Assembly (NCBI GenBank): GCA_016201105.1
Contig: JACQDN010000058.1
Coordinates: 1 to 64,000, forward strand
DNA: 64,000 bases
Source of the DNA: Pseudomonadota bacterium
GTDB lineage: Bacteria; Pseudomonadota; Alphaproteobacteria; Micropepsales; Micropepsaceae
Reading direction: 5' to 3'
Notes under the pieces: model-generated
Told to the model about the DNA's origin: nothing
Database searches by the model: none
The model's input: the letters and a program-made list of their open reading frames with translations, nothing else
Position numbers and translations under genes: made by a program
In this document: in pieces, positions 54,118 through 62,629 of the stretch
Numbering within the stretch: position 1 is the first letter of the stretch
How the letters are laid out: every line of letters starts with the position of its first letter

Positions 54118-55524
54118 CTATTTCCTTCCCGCTAGCGCTACTGCGCGATCGAAGACCGGATCGTGCCCTGCCTTCCAGTCCGCGAAGCTCGTGGTGATGG
54201 TTTCGTCGGGATCGAGAGATTTTACCCGGACGGGGAAGAGGTAATTGACCCAGTAGCAGACATCGAGATCCCGGCAGGGATGTTCATAGTCGTGCTTGCC
54301 GGTCTGATAGTTCATGCACAGAGGATAGTTCGGCAGGCAACCGCGATTGCCTTCGGCGAAGAACGGCATGCGATCGCCGACCGGCTCGCCGAGAATGACC
54401 GCGTTGTTGCCGCCGGCTTCTTTGACGAAAGCCGTCGTCGTGATGGCCGCCGAAAACGTCGATGGCCCGGTCAGCAGAAAGACTTTGCCGCCCGGCGCAA
54501 CCTGCCCTGGCAGCCGCCGCGCGAAGGCCGCGGTGTTGGTGTAGTCGCCACCACCGTTGTAGCGCATGTCCATGATGATGGCGCACGGCGGATGCGCCTT
54601 CAGATCGGCTTCCGTGGTATCGAGAAACGGCGCGATGCGTTGCCCGTCGACATCCTCGTTCGACTTGAGTTGGACGAGCGCGGCACAGGAATGCGGCAAG
54701 TGTCTCTCGCGAAAGGCCGTGTCGAACTCTTGCAGCGTGACCGGCATCCCCGTGTCCGGCTTTGCCGATAGCCAACCTTTGGTGAGATGCTTGAGCGGAT
54801 CGGCCGAAAGCCAGCGCTCGGAGAAACCGAAACCCTCGTCGTTCTTCGGCGCGTAGGCCTCGAACTTGCGCACGATGGTCTGTCCCGACGGTGTGATAAG
54901 TGTCCACACTGAATGTTCGGCGTCAGGCGCGATGCCGGCGCCATAAAGGACTTCGGGAAGCTCGATATAAAGCGCAGCGTAGTAGTTGCGCCACGACGGG
55001 ATTCCGCCGCGCAACAACCGCAAGCGGGCCATTACTGCGTCGATCGGCTTGCCGTCCACCGCCACGACCCGGGCCCCCAACAAATCGGCCTGCGCGGTTT
55101 GCGCGCGCATCACATGAAGCCCGTCGGAGAACAGCGACACGCGAATGGGCAATTCAGTGGGATAGGCTCCCGGATTGGAGCCGAGGCGCGTGTGCCCGTT
55201 GTCCGCGAGCGCAACGATCTCCATCAGAGCCACGCGGAATTTCGGCTTTTCCACTACGCCGGGCTGCGCCTCCATCGCGCGGATGCGCCGCTCGGCCTCT
55301 GCGCGCGCAGCCGGCGAGAAGGACCGGTCGAGCGCAATCAGCTCGCGGAAATAGGCAAGATCCTGGCGTTGCGCTTCAAGCGCGGTCGCGGGTTTTGGAA
55401 AGGTGTTGGCCGGCGGATCGGGATTGAAGTGATGAAGAAAAAACCAGAACAGCCCGCCGGCTGCCAGCAGCAGCACCGCAACCCCGGCCAAAGGCCAGCG
55501 CACCCACCGCCAAACATGCTTCAT
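54118..55524 (-). CDS. S41-like (tail-specific protease fold) membrane-anchored peptidase
   Basis: 468 aa. One N-terminal membrane helix (WPLAGVAVLLLAAGGLFWFF) anchors it in the envelope. The C-terminal half has the S41 core: IIMDMRYNGGGDYTNT and TGPSTFSAAITTTAF, with the Ser of TFSA as probable nucleophile. Six Cys in the last 120 residues (e.g. GCLPNYPLCMNY, PCRDLDVCYW) may form disulfides. Substrate unknown. Confidence 0.78.
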   Translation of the reverse strand: MKHVWRWVRWPLAGVAVLLLAAGGLFWFFLHHFNPDPPANTFPKPATALEAQRQDLAYFRELIALDRSFSPAARAEAERRIRAMEAQPGVVEKPKFRVALMEIVALADNGHTRLGSNPGAYPTELPIRVSLFSDGLHVMRAQTAQADLLGARVVAVDGKPIDAVMARLRLLRGGIPSWRNYYAALYIELPEVLYGAGIAPDAEHSVWTLITPSGQTIVRKFEAYAPKNDEGFGFSERWLSADPLKHLTKGWLSAKPDTGMPVTLQEFDTAFRERHLPHSCAALVQLKSNEDVDGQRIAPFLDTTEADLKAHPPCAIIMDMRYNGGGDYTNTAAFARRLPGQVAPGGKVFLLTGPSTFSAAITTTAFVKEAGGNNAVILGEPVGDRMPFFAEGNRGCLPNYPLCMNYQTGKHDYEHPCRDLDVCYWVNYLFPVRVKSLDPDETITTSFADWKAGHDPVFDRAVALAGRK

Positions 55525-55667
55525 CGTTTCGCCCCGTTGCCGCGCTTTGCTTCATTTCATATGGCGCTGATAGGGGCTTGCGGAAGGGCCGCACAAGAGC
55601 GTTGCGCGGCGCAAAGACCTTCAGAATAGTGCTATTCAGGCCGCCGTTGCCCGGGAGACACGCCAGA

Positions 55668-55723
55668 ATGACCGCCCCCAAATGACCGGCCCAAAATGAC
55701 CGGCCCAAAATGACCGGCGAAGA
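55668..55723 (+). repeat. 14-bp tandem repeat carrying four start codons
   Basis: Four copies of atgaccggcccaaa (with small changes) start at 55668, 55682, 55696 and 55710. Each begins with ATG. Only the last opens the acylphosphatase frame; the first three read M-T-(A/G)-P-K then stop. Copies differ by one or two bases, pointing to recent slippage. Confidence 0.9.
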
Positions 55724-56003
55724 AGAGATCGTCTCCTTGCGCTTTCGCATCGAAGGATTCGTGCAGGCCGTTGGCTATCGCAACTATCTGATCGAAGAGG
55801 CACGCAAACTCGGGCTGAGCGGCTGGGTGCGCAATCGTTCGGACGGCACTGTAGAGGCTTTGGCTTCGGGGCCGACCAAGGCGATCGAATCCTTCTTCAC
55901 GGTTTGCGCGCGCGGGCCTGAAGGTTCGCGCGTGGCGAACGTGCAGATGGAAAAGGCCGAGCCGCCGCAAGAAAAAGGCTTCAACCGGCGGCCATCGCTT
56001 TAG
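55710..56003 (+). CDS. acyP: Acylphosphatase
   Basis: Hydrolyses carboxyl-phosphate bonds of acyl phosphates; 97 aa. The family block EGFVQAVGYRNYLIEEARKL holds the catalytic Arg, and LSGWVRNRSDGTVEAL the catalytic Asn. The second glycine of the usual VQGVG is Ala here. The start ATG is the last of four tandem ATG repeats. Confidence 0.9.
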   Translation: MTGEEEIVSLRFRIEGFVQAVGYRNYLIEEARKLGLSGWVRNRSDGTVEALASGPTKAIESFFTVCARGPEGSRVANVQMEKAEPPQEKGFNRRPSL

Positions 56004-56006
56004 TGC

Positions 56007-56324
56007 TCAGGCGCGTTTGCGCATCAGTTCACGCAACACGGAAACCAGAAACACCAGCAAGCCGAGAATAGCGACGCCACCGGCGGCGCCGGCCATCGGG
56101 CCGTATTTCGCTCCACCCTCCGGAGTGGACAACAGAAAATACAGAATCGGAATCATCGCGAAAATGCCGGCGGTGGAAAGAACGAAATTCAACCACGCCA
56201 GCCGCGGCGAATAGGTGTCCTTGGTCAGCGTGTAGAACGTTCCGAACAGTGCCAAAGTCACCCAGCCCAGCAGGTTGATGTGGGCGTGCAGAGGCGCGAG
56301 CGCAAAGTCTTCGTGCGAGCCCAT
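56007..56324 (-). CDS. Small membrane protein with HAH motif (heme-copper-oxidase-like)
   Basis: 105 aa, three transmembrane helices (about 18-32, 43-64, 74-97). It begins with LAPLHAHINLLGWVTLALFG, the same HAHxNLLGW pattern seen in small proteins distantly related to cytochrome oxidase subunit I. It could bind heme, but the other ligands are not evident. Converges on acylphosphatase with 3 bp between stops. Confidence 0.65.
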   Translation of the reverse strand: MGSHEDFALAPLHAHINLLGWVTLALFGTFYTLTKDTYSPRLAWLNFVLSTAGIFAMIPILYFLLSTPEGGAKYGPMAGAAGGVAILGLLVFLVSVLRELMRKRA

Positions 56325-56375
56325 GAAGTTCCTCCCAGCTTTGGACGAAAAGACGAAAGCGAAACGATTGCAGAA

Positions 56376-57050
56376 TCAGGTGGAAACCGGTCCGAAAACT
56401 TCCACGAAGGCGTTTTTCAACGCAACATCCGCATCCTGCATCGTCACCGGCAACCCCAGATCGGCAAGACTGGTGACGCCGTGCTGGCGCACGCCGCAGG
56501 GAACTATGCCTGTGAAGTGGGAGAGATCGGGTTCCACGTTGAACGAGACGCCGTGAAATGTCACCCAGCGGCGCACCCGCACGCCGATTGCGGCGATCTT
56601 GTCTTCGCGCCCGCCGCCGCGGTCCACCCAGATGCCCACGCGTCCCTCGCGCCGTTCGCCTTTGACGTTGAACGCCGCCAGCGCGCGAATCAGCCATTCC
56701 TCGAGATCGCGGACATAGGCGCGGACGTCGGCTTTGCGCCGCTTCAGATCGAGCATGACATAGCCGACGCGTTGTCCGGGCCCGTGATAGGTGAACTGTC
56801 CGCCGCGCCCGGTTTTGAAAACGGGAAAGCGCGCGTCGAGCAGATCGCTCTCTTTCGCGCTGGTGCCGGCGGTGTAGATCGGCGGATGCTCCACCAGCCA
56901 TGTCATTTCAGCTTCGCGATGTTCGGCGATGGCAGCGGCACGCCGTTCCATGAAATCGACGGCTTCGGGGTACGGCAACAGTCCCTCGCGGACCGTCCAT
57001 TCGACGGAAGGCGAGGTCTCAAGGGCTGCCAGATTTGGGTTTGCCGCCAT
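56376..57050 (-). CDS. lipB: Octanoyl-[ACP]:protein N-octanoyltransferase
   Basis: Transfers octanoyl groups from ACP to lipoyl domains. From ATG 57050 it is 224 aa; ATGs at 57068 and 57092 are also in frame. The substrate loop [19 protein letters not shown], the catalytic Lys in [18 protein letters not shown] and the catalytic Cys in [15 protein letters not shown] are intact. The GGGRED loop before the Lys is somewhat longer than usual. Confidence 0.95.
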   Translation of the reverse strand: MAANPNLAALETSPSVEWTVREGLLPYPEAVDFMERRAAAIAEHREAEMTWLVEHPPIYTAGTSAKESDLLDARFPVFKTGRGGQFTYHGPGQRVGYVMLDLKRRKADVRAYVRDLEEWLIRALAAFNVKGERREGRVGIWVDRGGGREDKIAAIGVRVRRWVTFHGVSFNVEPDLSHFTGIVPCGVRQHGVTSLADLGLPVTMQDADVALKNAFVEVFGPVST

Positions 57051-57106
57051 TAACCGGACCGAAAGCATAACCGGCCGAGGATCAGACCTCACCGATAGGG
57101 CTGCAC

Positions 57107-57343
57107 ATGGCTTCCAACATTGACGGCGTCAAGGTCGAGCTTTCCGTGGTACTAGGCCGCTCGGTTATTCCCATGCACCAACTGCTCCGGATGGGCCGAG
57201 GAGCCGTCATTGAGCTCGATTCTCGCCAGGACGGCCCGGTGATGATCCTTGCCAATGACCGCCCGGTTGCCAGGGGCGAAATCGTGCTCAGCGGCGACAA
57301 AATCGGGGTTTCGATCAGCGAGCTGCTTAAGGGGTATCAGTGA
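57107..57343 (+). CDS. fliN: FliN/SpoA-domain protein
   Basis: 78 aa, a single SpoA (surface-presentation) domain: [27 protein letters not shown] and [18 protein letters not shown]. FliN is the rotor C-ring protein of flagella. Here it is alone, with no other flagellar gene nearby; it may still be the FliN of a flagellar set elsewhere, or a paralogue. Confidence 0.82.
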   Translation: MASNIDGVKVELSVVLGRSVIPMHQLLRMGRGAVIELDSRQDGPVMILANDRPVARGEIVLSGDKIGVSISELLKGYQ

Positions 57344-57458
57344 TATAACACTATATTTAACGTATAAAATTGAATTTACCACCTCATTATTGCACTTTAG
57401 GACCATAGCGCATACTTCTGTGTGAAACCGCTGCGGTAGCGGCTCGCAGGAGTGCATC
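57344..57458. other. AT-rich intergenic region before the siroheme/cys genes
   Basis: 115 bp, clearly AT-rich (tataacactatatttaacgt) against the GC-rich background, so it probably contains the promoter of the next two genes. A small stem AACCGCT/AGCGGCT-like lies just before the GTG start. No known riboswitch pattern seen. Confidence 0.4.
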
Positions 57459-57965
57459 GTGCTTCCGGTCGTCCTTGATCAGTCGGCTCTCAAAGTCGGC
57501 CTCTGCGGAGCAGGGGACGGGCTGGCCCGCCGCCGGGCTCTGCTGCAGGACGCGGGTGTTGTGCCGCTGATGGTCGCTGCTGACGCCTCCAGCGTGGATC
57601 TTCAAGCGATCAACGTTTTGTTCGTCGCCGGGCTGGATCGTTCGACTTCGAAAGCGTTGGCCGAACGCGCCAGGACACGCGGCGTTCTGGTGAACGTCGA
57701 AGATGTGCCGTCGTATTGCGACTTCTATGTCCCCGCCATCGTGCGGCGCGGCGATCTGCTGGTATCGGTATCGACCAGCGGCAAGGCGCCGGGCCTCGCC
57801 AAACTGATCCGGGAGTGGCTGGAACGCCGTCTTGGGCTCGACTGGGATTCGCATGTCGAAACCGTGAGCCGGGCGCGTGCCGAATGGCGCGCCAAAGGGT
57901 TTGCTCCGTCCGAAGTGTCCCGCCGCACGCGCGATCTCGTCGCCGAGCGCGAGTTGTTGCCATGA
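57459..57965 (+). CDS. Precorrin-2 dehydrogenase / sirohydrochlorin ferrochelatase (CysG N-domain type)
   Basis: 168 aa from GTG 57459; NAD-dependent step to siroheme. LKVGLCGAGDGLARRRALL is the NAD-binding start, and VNVEDVPSYCDFYVPAIVRRG with STSGKAPGLAKLIREWLE is the family core. It lacks the methyltransferase half of CysG. Siroheme is the cofactor of sulfite and nitrite reductases; the overlap with cysH (ATGA) ties it to sulfur assimilation. Confidence 0.9.
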   Translation: MLPVVLDQSALKVGLCGAGDGLARRRALLQDAGVVPLMVAADASSVDLQAINVLFVAGLDRSTSKALAERARTRGVLVNVEDVPSYCDFYVPAIVRRGDLLVSVSTSGKAPGLAKLIREWLERRLGLDWDSHVETVSRARAEWRAKGFAPSEVSRRTRDLVAERELLP

Positions 57966-58759
57966 ACAGCACGGCGCCTGTCACCACGGTCATCGATCGC
58001 TCGCGTGGGCTTGCTCCCCGCGTGTTCGACCGGCCGGCGCAGCATGTCAGCGATCCCGCGATCGTCGCGCGACTTTCCGAGTTGCAGGCGGCGGCACGCA
58101 ATCGCGACGCAGAGGGCATACTGCGCCTCGCGCTTATTGAAGCCTTTCCGGGACAAACGGCCGTCGTTTCCTCGTTCGGCTCGGAATCCGCGGTACTTCT
58201 GCATTTGATCGCACAGGTCGATCCCACCACGCCGGTCATCTTCCTCAATACGGGAAAATTGTTCGGCGAGACGCTCCGCTATCGCGACCGTCTGCAAGAC
58301 GAACTCGGGCTTGCCGATATCCGTTCGATCGCGCCGCACCCCATCGACCGCGCCACACGCGACGCGGACGGCACGCTGTGGTCGCGCAACACCGATGCCT
58401 GCTGCAATTTCCGCAAAGTGGTTCCGCTCAAACGCGCGTTGGGGCCGTTCGTCGCGCAGATCACCGGCCGCAAGCGCTTCCAGACGGTGGCGCGCGCCGG
58501 CATGCAACCGGTCGAATATTTCGAAGGCCGCTTCCGCTTCAATCCGCTGACCGAATGGACGCTCGCCGAACTCGACGCCTATACCGAGAAGCACAAACTG
58601 CCGCGTCATCCGCTGGTGGAGGACGGCTATCCCTCCATCGGCTGCATGCCATGCACGCGGCGGGTCGAGAGCGGTGAGGCCTATCGTGACGGGCGCTGGG
58701 CCGGCCTCGACAAGGACGAATGCGGCATCCACACCGGCATCGACGGCGAAGGCATCTAA
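57962..58759 (+). CDS. cysH: Assimilatory APS/PAPS reductase with [4Fe-4S] motif
   Basis: 265 aa. Reduces activated sulfate to sulfite using thioredoxin. The nucleotide loop SSFGSESAVLLH, the Fe-S cysteines C147/C148 (DACCNFRK) and C228/C231 (GCMPCTRRV), and the C-terminal catalytic C254 (DECGIHTG) are all present. The CC..CxxC set marks the APS-using type. The start overlaps the upstream stop; no sulfite-reductase gene follows. Confidence 0.95.
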   Translation: MNSTAPVTTVIDRSRGLAPRVFDRPAQHVSDPAIVARLSELQAAARNRDAEGILRLALIEAFPGQTAVVSSFGSESAVLLHLIAQVDPTTPVIFLNTGKLFGETLRYRDRLQDELGLADIRSIAPHPIDRATRDADGTLWSRNTDACCNFRKVVPLKRALGPFVAQITGRKRFQTVARAGMQPVEYFEGRFRFNPLTEWTLAELDAYTEKHKLPRHPLVEDGYPSIGCMPCTRRVESGEAYRDGRWAGLDKDECGIHTGIDGEGI

Positions 58760-58834
58760 AGCCGGCTTCCGGCCGCTTCCCAAGCCATCCCGCCTTTGCT
58801 ACACCCCGCCGCCTACCAGTGATTTCTCGATTGT

Positions 58835-58918
58835 GCGGTCGTGGCGGAACGGTAGACGCGCTAGCTTGAGGTGCTAGTGGGGCAACCCGTGGAAGTTCGA
58901 GTCTTCTCGACCGCACCA
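58835..58918 (+). tRNA. tRNA-Leu (anticodon GAG)
   Basis: An 84-nt cloverleaf with acceptor stem GCGGTCG/CGACCGC, discriminator A and encoded CCA. The anticodon stem CTAGC/GCTAG encloses loop TTGAGGT, anticodon GAG, reading CUC/CUU Leu codons. A long variable arm (tggggcaaccc) is present as expected for tRNA-Leu. It lies 75 bp after cysH. Confidence 0.96.
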
Positions 58919-59139
58919 GCCATCGCTCGCGAAGCGAGGCAAGGCTGCCGCGCCGTAGCACGAAGGCGGGCCGGTTGCAGCGAGCTACGGCTCAGCAAGC
59001 CACCCTTCGCTTTTCCGAAATTTCCTTGGTCGACGACCGCCTCACGCGCAATTGCCTGTCGGTCCCCCGTTGTGTGTGACGGAGCGCTTTCGCTACCGGG
59101 CCGTTTTCATTAAATGACTGCGGCGAACAAGGCGCGGCG
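58919..59139. other. Intergenic region between tRNA-Leu and ivd
   Basis: 221 bp. I see no gene. tRNA-Leu ends are common integration sites, but no integrase or direct repeat of the tRNA end is visible here. Confidence 0.4.
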
Positions 59140-60312
59140 ATGATCCCCAACTCCTATCCCACACTCGATTTCAATCTCGGCGACACCGCCGACATGCTGC
59201 GCGATACGGTGCGCAGCTTTGCTTCCGACAAGATCGCCCCGCGGGCCGAAGAGATCGACCGCTCCAACACCTTTCCGCGCGATCTATGGCCACTGATGGG
59301 CGAGCTTGGGCTTCTCGGCATCACCGTGGAAGAGGAATTCGGCGGCGCCGGTCTGGGCTATCTCGAACATGTCGTGTCGATGGAAGAGGTGAGCCGCGGC
59401 TCGGGCGCGGTGGGGCTCTCCTATGGCGCGCATTCCAATCTTTGCGTCAACCAGATCCATCGCAATGCCAGCGCCGAGCAGAAGCGCCGCTATCTGCCCA
59501 AGCTCGTCTCGGGCCAACATCTGGGCGCGCTGGCGATGAGCGAAGCGGGCTCCGGATCCGACGTCATTTCGATGAAGCTGCGCGCCGACATGCGCGGCGA
59601 CCGCTATATACTCAACGGCACCAAGATGTGGATCACCAACGGTCCGCAGGCCGACACCGTCGTTGTTTACGCGAAGACCGATCCGCAAGCCGGCCCGCGC
59701 GGCATCACCGCCTTTATCGTCGAAAAAGGCTTCAAGGGTTATCGCACCGCGCAGAAGCTCGACAAGCTCGGCATGCGCGGCAGCGATACGGGCGAACTGG
59801 TGTTCGAGGATTGTGAAGTGCCGGCCGAGAATGTAATGGGCCGCGAAGGCGACGGCGCGCGCATCCTGATGAGCGGGCTCGACTACGAGCGCGTCGTCCT
59901 CTCCGCGGGTTCGCTCGGCATCATGCAGAGCTGCATGGATCTCGTGTTGCCTTACCTGCACGACCGCAAGCAGTTCGGCGAACCGATCGGCTCGTTTCAA
60001 CTCATGCAGGGCAAGCTCGCCGACATGTATGTGACGCTTTCGGCCTGCCGCGCCTACGTCTATGCGGTGGCGAAAGCCTGCGACCGCGGCGAGACCGCGC
60101 GCAAGGACGCGGCCGGCGCCATCCTCTATGCGGCGGAAAAAGGCGTATGGATGGCGCTCGAAACCATCCAGTGCCTCGGCGGCAACGGTTACGTCAACGA
60201 TTATCCGGCGGGGCGCTTGCTGCGCGACGCCAAGCTCTACGATATCGGCGCGGGAACGTCGGAAATCCGCCGCTGGCTGATCGGCCGCGAATTGTTCAGT
60301 GAGACGGCCTGA
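59140..60312 (+). CDS. ivd: Isovaleryl-CoA dehydrogenase
   Basis: FAD enzyme of leucine degradation, 390 aa. Acyl-CoA dehydrogenase blocks [16 protein letters not shown] and [20 protein letters not shown] are clear. The catalytic Glu E250 lies in [12 protein letters not shown], the position typical of isovaleryl-CoA dehydrogenases. Ends [20 protein letters not shown] then a standard tail. It is followed on the same strand by a thiolase and the methylcrotonyl-CoA carboxylase gene. Confidence 0.95.
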   Translation: MIPNSYPTLDFNLGDTADMLRDTVRSFASDKIAPRAEEIDRSNTFPRDLWPLMGELGLLGITVEEEFGGAGLGYLEHVVSMEEVSRGSGAVGLSYGAHSNLCVNQIHRNASAEQKRRYLPKLVSGQHLGALAMSEAGSGSDVISMKLRADMRGDRYILNGTKMWITNGPQADTVVVYAKTDPQAGPRGITAFIVEKGFKGYRTAQKLDKLGMRGSDTGELVFEDCEVPAENVMGREGDGARILMSGLDYERVVLSAGSLGIMQSCMDLVLPYLHDRKQFGEPIGSFQLMQGKLADMYVTLSACRAYVYAVAKACDRGETARKDAAGAILYAAEKGVWMALETIQCLGGNGYVNDYPAGRLLRDAKLYDIGAGTSEIRRWLIGRELFSETA

Positions 60313-61135
60313 GATCGGAGAGCATGCCGCCGCCTGACGCGGGCTGAACGGCATCGGAAAATGAACCGCCCGTCAGCTTCGAGAAATCGACGACACCCAT
60401 GGGCCTTCTGTGATTGCCGCGCTCCAGCACGACAAGACAGCGGAAACCGCCGAGGATCTTGGCGGTTACGTCCAAGACTTTCGCTTCGCTGGAGATGGTG
60501 TCGAGGCTGCCCGCGCCGCCAAGCTGGCGCAGGTTCACGCTGTTTTCGTATTTTTCTTCGCTGTCTGTGAGAAAGACGTTGTCGACATAGGATGCGATCT
60601 GGATTTCGGCGTGCGAGCCGGTGAATTCGCGCTTGGCGCTGAAGCCGGGAATGTAGCCGACGAATTCGTCATGCTTGTCGATCAGCAGCAGGTGCACGAA
60701 GTTGGGTTGCTGCAGCAGCGACAGAAAAATCTGCTTCAGCACGACGGGATTGAATTTCTCGTTCGAATTGCCCGAGCGCAGCGTCACCATCACATCCTTG
60801 GACGTGTAGGAGCCGGGATTCTTCACGACCTCCAAACTTTCGGGCTTGGTCTCGGGGCGAATAGAAAGCGAAACCGCGCCGCCGCCTTTGGGGAACGGAA
60901 TGATGAGGCCTTTGACGGATTTGATCTGGCTGGAGAGCAGGATGTCGCCGGAGGTTTTCCCCGAAGGCTTGCTCATCGCCATGCTGGTGAGCACGGCCAT
61001 CGCCGCGCCCAGCGAAATCGCCGCTGCGGCGGCCATCAGCGTGGGCAAGGGAACCGGATAGCCGAAAGCGGGTGCGGCCATGGCCGCCGCAGCAACGGCA
61101 ATTCCGATCAGGGCCGATATGACGACCTTGTTCAT
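60296..61135 (-). CDS. Membrane protein with CBS-like repeats, antisense within the leucine gene group
   Basis: 279 aa from ATG 61135 (ATG 61144 also possible); its stop lies 17 bp inside ivd. Two N-terminal membrane helices (residues ~4-26 and 32-52) precede a soluble part. Two stretches resemble CBS domains: [18 protein letters not shown] and [23 protein letters not shown] modules bind adenine nucleotides, so it may be an energy sensor, but this is only a pattern resemblance. Confidence 0.65.
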   Translation of the reverse strand: MNKVVISALIGIAVAAAAMAAPAFGYPVPLPTLMAAAAAISLGAAMAVLTSMAMSKPSGKTSGDILLSSQIKSVKGLIIPFPKGGGAVSLSIRPETKPESLEVVKNPGSYTSKDVMVTLRSGNSNEKFNPVVLKQIFLSLLQQPNFVHLLLIDKHDEFVGYIPGFSAKREFTGSHAEIQIASYVDNVFLTDSEEKYENSVNLRQLGGAGSLDTISSEAKVLDVTAKILGGFRCLVVLERGNHRRPMGVVDFSKLTGGSFSDAVQPASGGGMLSDLRPSH

Positions 61136-61290
61136 TCCCCACACATTCCCCTTCGGCCTATCGTGAATGTTGGCCGCAACTTGGGATAATGCTAACCCAG
61201 ATCAAGGTTACGGTCATCGGGCACAAAGCCTCATAAAGCGCGCGTTTTCGTGAGGCGCGGCACAAAATCAACAGGTTAAGGAGACCGGTC

Positions 61291-62472
61291 ATGGCGGCAG
61301 CGGAAACGGTAATTCTGGGCGCGGCCCGCACGCCTTTAGGCGGCTTTCAAGGCGAATTGGCTTCGCGTTCGGCGCCAGAACTGGGCGCCTCAGCGATTGC
61401 GGCCGCGCTTGCGCGCTCCGGCGTGACGGCCGGCGATGTGAACGAGACGCTGATGGGGAACGTCTTGTCCGCCGGCCTTGGCCAGGCGCCGGCGCGTCAG
61501 GCATCGCGCTTTGCCGGCATTCCCGATTCGGTTCCCTGCACCACAATCAGCAAAGTCTGCGGCTCCGGCATGAAGGCGGTGATGATCGCGGCCGACCAGC
61601 TCGGCATCGGCCGTGCGGAAATCATTGTCGCGGGCGGCATGGAGTCGATGACGAACTCGCCCTATCTGCTGCCCAAGGCGCGAGGCGGCTATCGTCTCGG
61701 CCACGGCGAAGTGAAAGATCACATGTTCCTCGACGGGCTCGAGGACGCCTATGAGCACCGCTTGATGGGCACTTACGCGGAAGACGCCGCGCGGCACTAT
61801 CAATTCACGCGTGAGCAGCAGGATGCGTTTGCAACCGAGTCGCTCAACCGCGCCAAGCGCGCGACGAGCGACGGTTCCTTCGCCGATGAGATCGTCGCAG
61901 TGAAAATCGCGGGCAAAGGCGGCGAGATCGAGATCGCGCAGGACGAACAGCCGCGCAAAGCGGACCCCGCGAAAATTCCCACGCTGAAACCGGCTTTCGC
62001 CAAGGACGGCACGGTCACCGCGGCCAATTCGTCCTCGATTTCCGACGGTGCCGCCGCGCTGGTTCTTGCGCGCACCGACATTGCCGAAAAGCGAGGGCTG
62101 AAACCGCTGGCGCGGATCGTGGCGCAGGCAAGCCACGCCGCTGAGCCGCGCTGGTTCACCACCGCCCCGGTCGGCGCGATCGAGAAGGTCTTGAAGCAGG
62201 CCGGCTGGAAGGTGGACGACGTCGATCTCTTCGAGATCAACGAAGCCTTCGCCAATGTCGCCATGATCGCCATGCGCGATCTGCGCCTGCCACACGAGAA
62301 GGTCAACGTGAACGGTGGCGCCTGCGCGCTCGGACATCCGATCGGCGCCTCCGGCGCGCGCATCATCGTAACGCTGCTGAACGCTCTAAAGCGCCGCAAC
62401 TTGAAGCGCGGAGTGGCCTCGCTCTGCATCGGCGGCGGCGAGGCGACGGCCGTGGCGGTGGAGTTGGTATGA
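61291..62472 (+). CDS. Acetyl-CoA C-acetyltransferase (thiolase)
   Basis: 393 aa; condenses or cleaves acetoacetyl-CoA. The triad is C90 (ISKVCGSGMKA), H349 (ALGHPIGASGAR) and C379 (SLCIGGGEATA), the classical Zoogloea thiolase positions plus one. NEAFA completes the site. In this setting it likely finishes leucine degradation (acetoacetate to acetyl-CoA); a role in polyhydroxybutyrate synthesis is also possible. Confidence 0.94.
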   Translation: MAAAETVILGAARTPLGGFQGELASRSAPELGASAIAAALARSGVTAGDVNETLMGNVLSAGLGQAPARQASRFAGIPDSVPCTTISKVCGSGMKAVMIAADQLGIGRAEIIVAGGMESMTNSPYLLPKARGGYRLGHGEVKDHMFLDGLEDAYEHRLMGTYAEDAARHYQFTREQQDAFATESLNRAKRATSDGSFADEIVAVKIAGKGGEIEIAQDEQPRKADPAKIPTLKPAFAKDGTVTAANSSSISDGAAALVLARTDIAEKRGLKPLARIVAQASHAAEPRWFTTAPVGAIEKVLKQAGWKVDDVDLFEINEAFANVAMIAMRDLRLPHEKVNVNGGACALGHPIGASGARIIVTLLNALKRRNLKRGVASLCIGGGEATAVAVELV

Positions 62473-62492
62473 GCGAGGCGATAAATTCTCTA

Positions 62493-62628
62493 GTCACCTC
62501 CCCCTCGTGGGGAGGTCGAAATTTGCGAAGCAAATTTCGGGTGAGGGAAAGCGTTGACACTTCCCCTCACCCGAAAAATCCTTCGCTGCGCTACGGATTT
62601 TTCGACCTCCCCGCGAGGGGGAGGTGAC
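62493..62628. repeat. Dispersed inverted-repeat element, copy B
   Basis: About 136 bp with perfect 15-bp outer ends (GTCACCTCCCCCTCG / CGAGGGGGAGGTGAC) and inner stems GAAATTTGC-GAA-GCAAATTTC and GAAAAATCC...GGATTTTTC. It is nearly the reverse complement of copy A. Its right end contains GGAGGTGA, two bases before the mccB start codon. Confidence 0.92.
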
Positions 62629-62629
62629 A

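Noticed and set aside
57344-57458. Possible SAM or cobalamin-type riboswitch before the siroheme/cysH genes
   Set aside because: The region is only 115 bp and AT-rich; none of the conserved blocks of those riboswitches is present.
58835-59139. tRNA-Leu as an integration site of a genomic island
   Set aside because: No integrase gene and no repeated tRNA 3' end visible downstream within the window.
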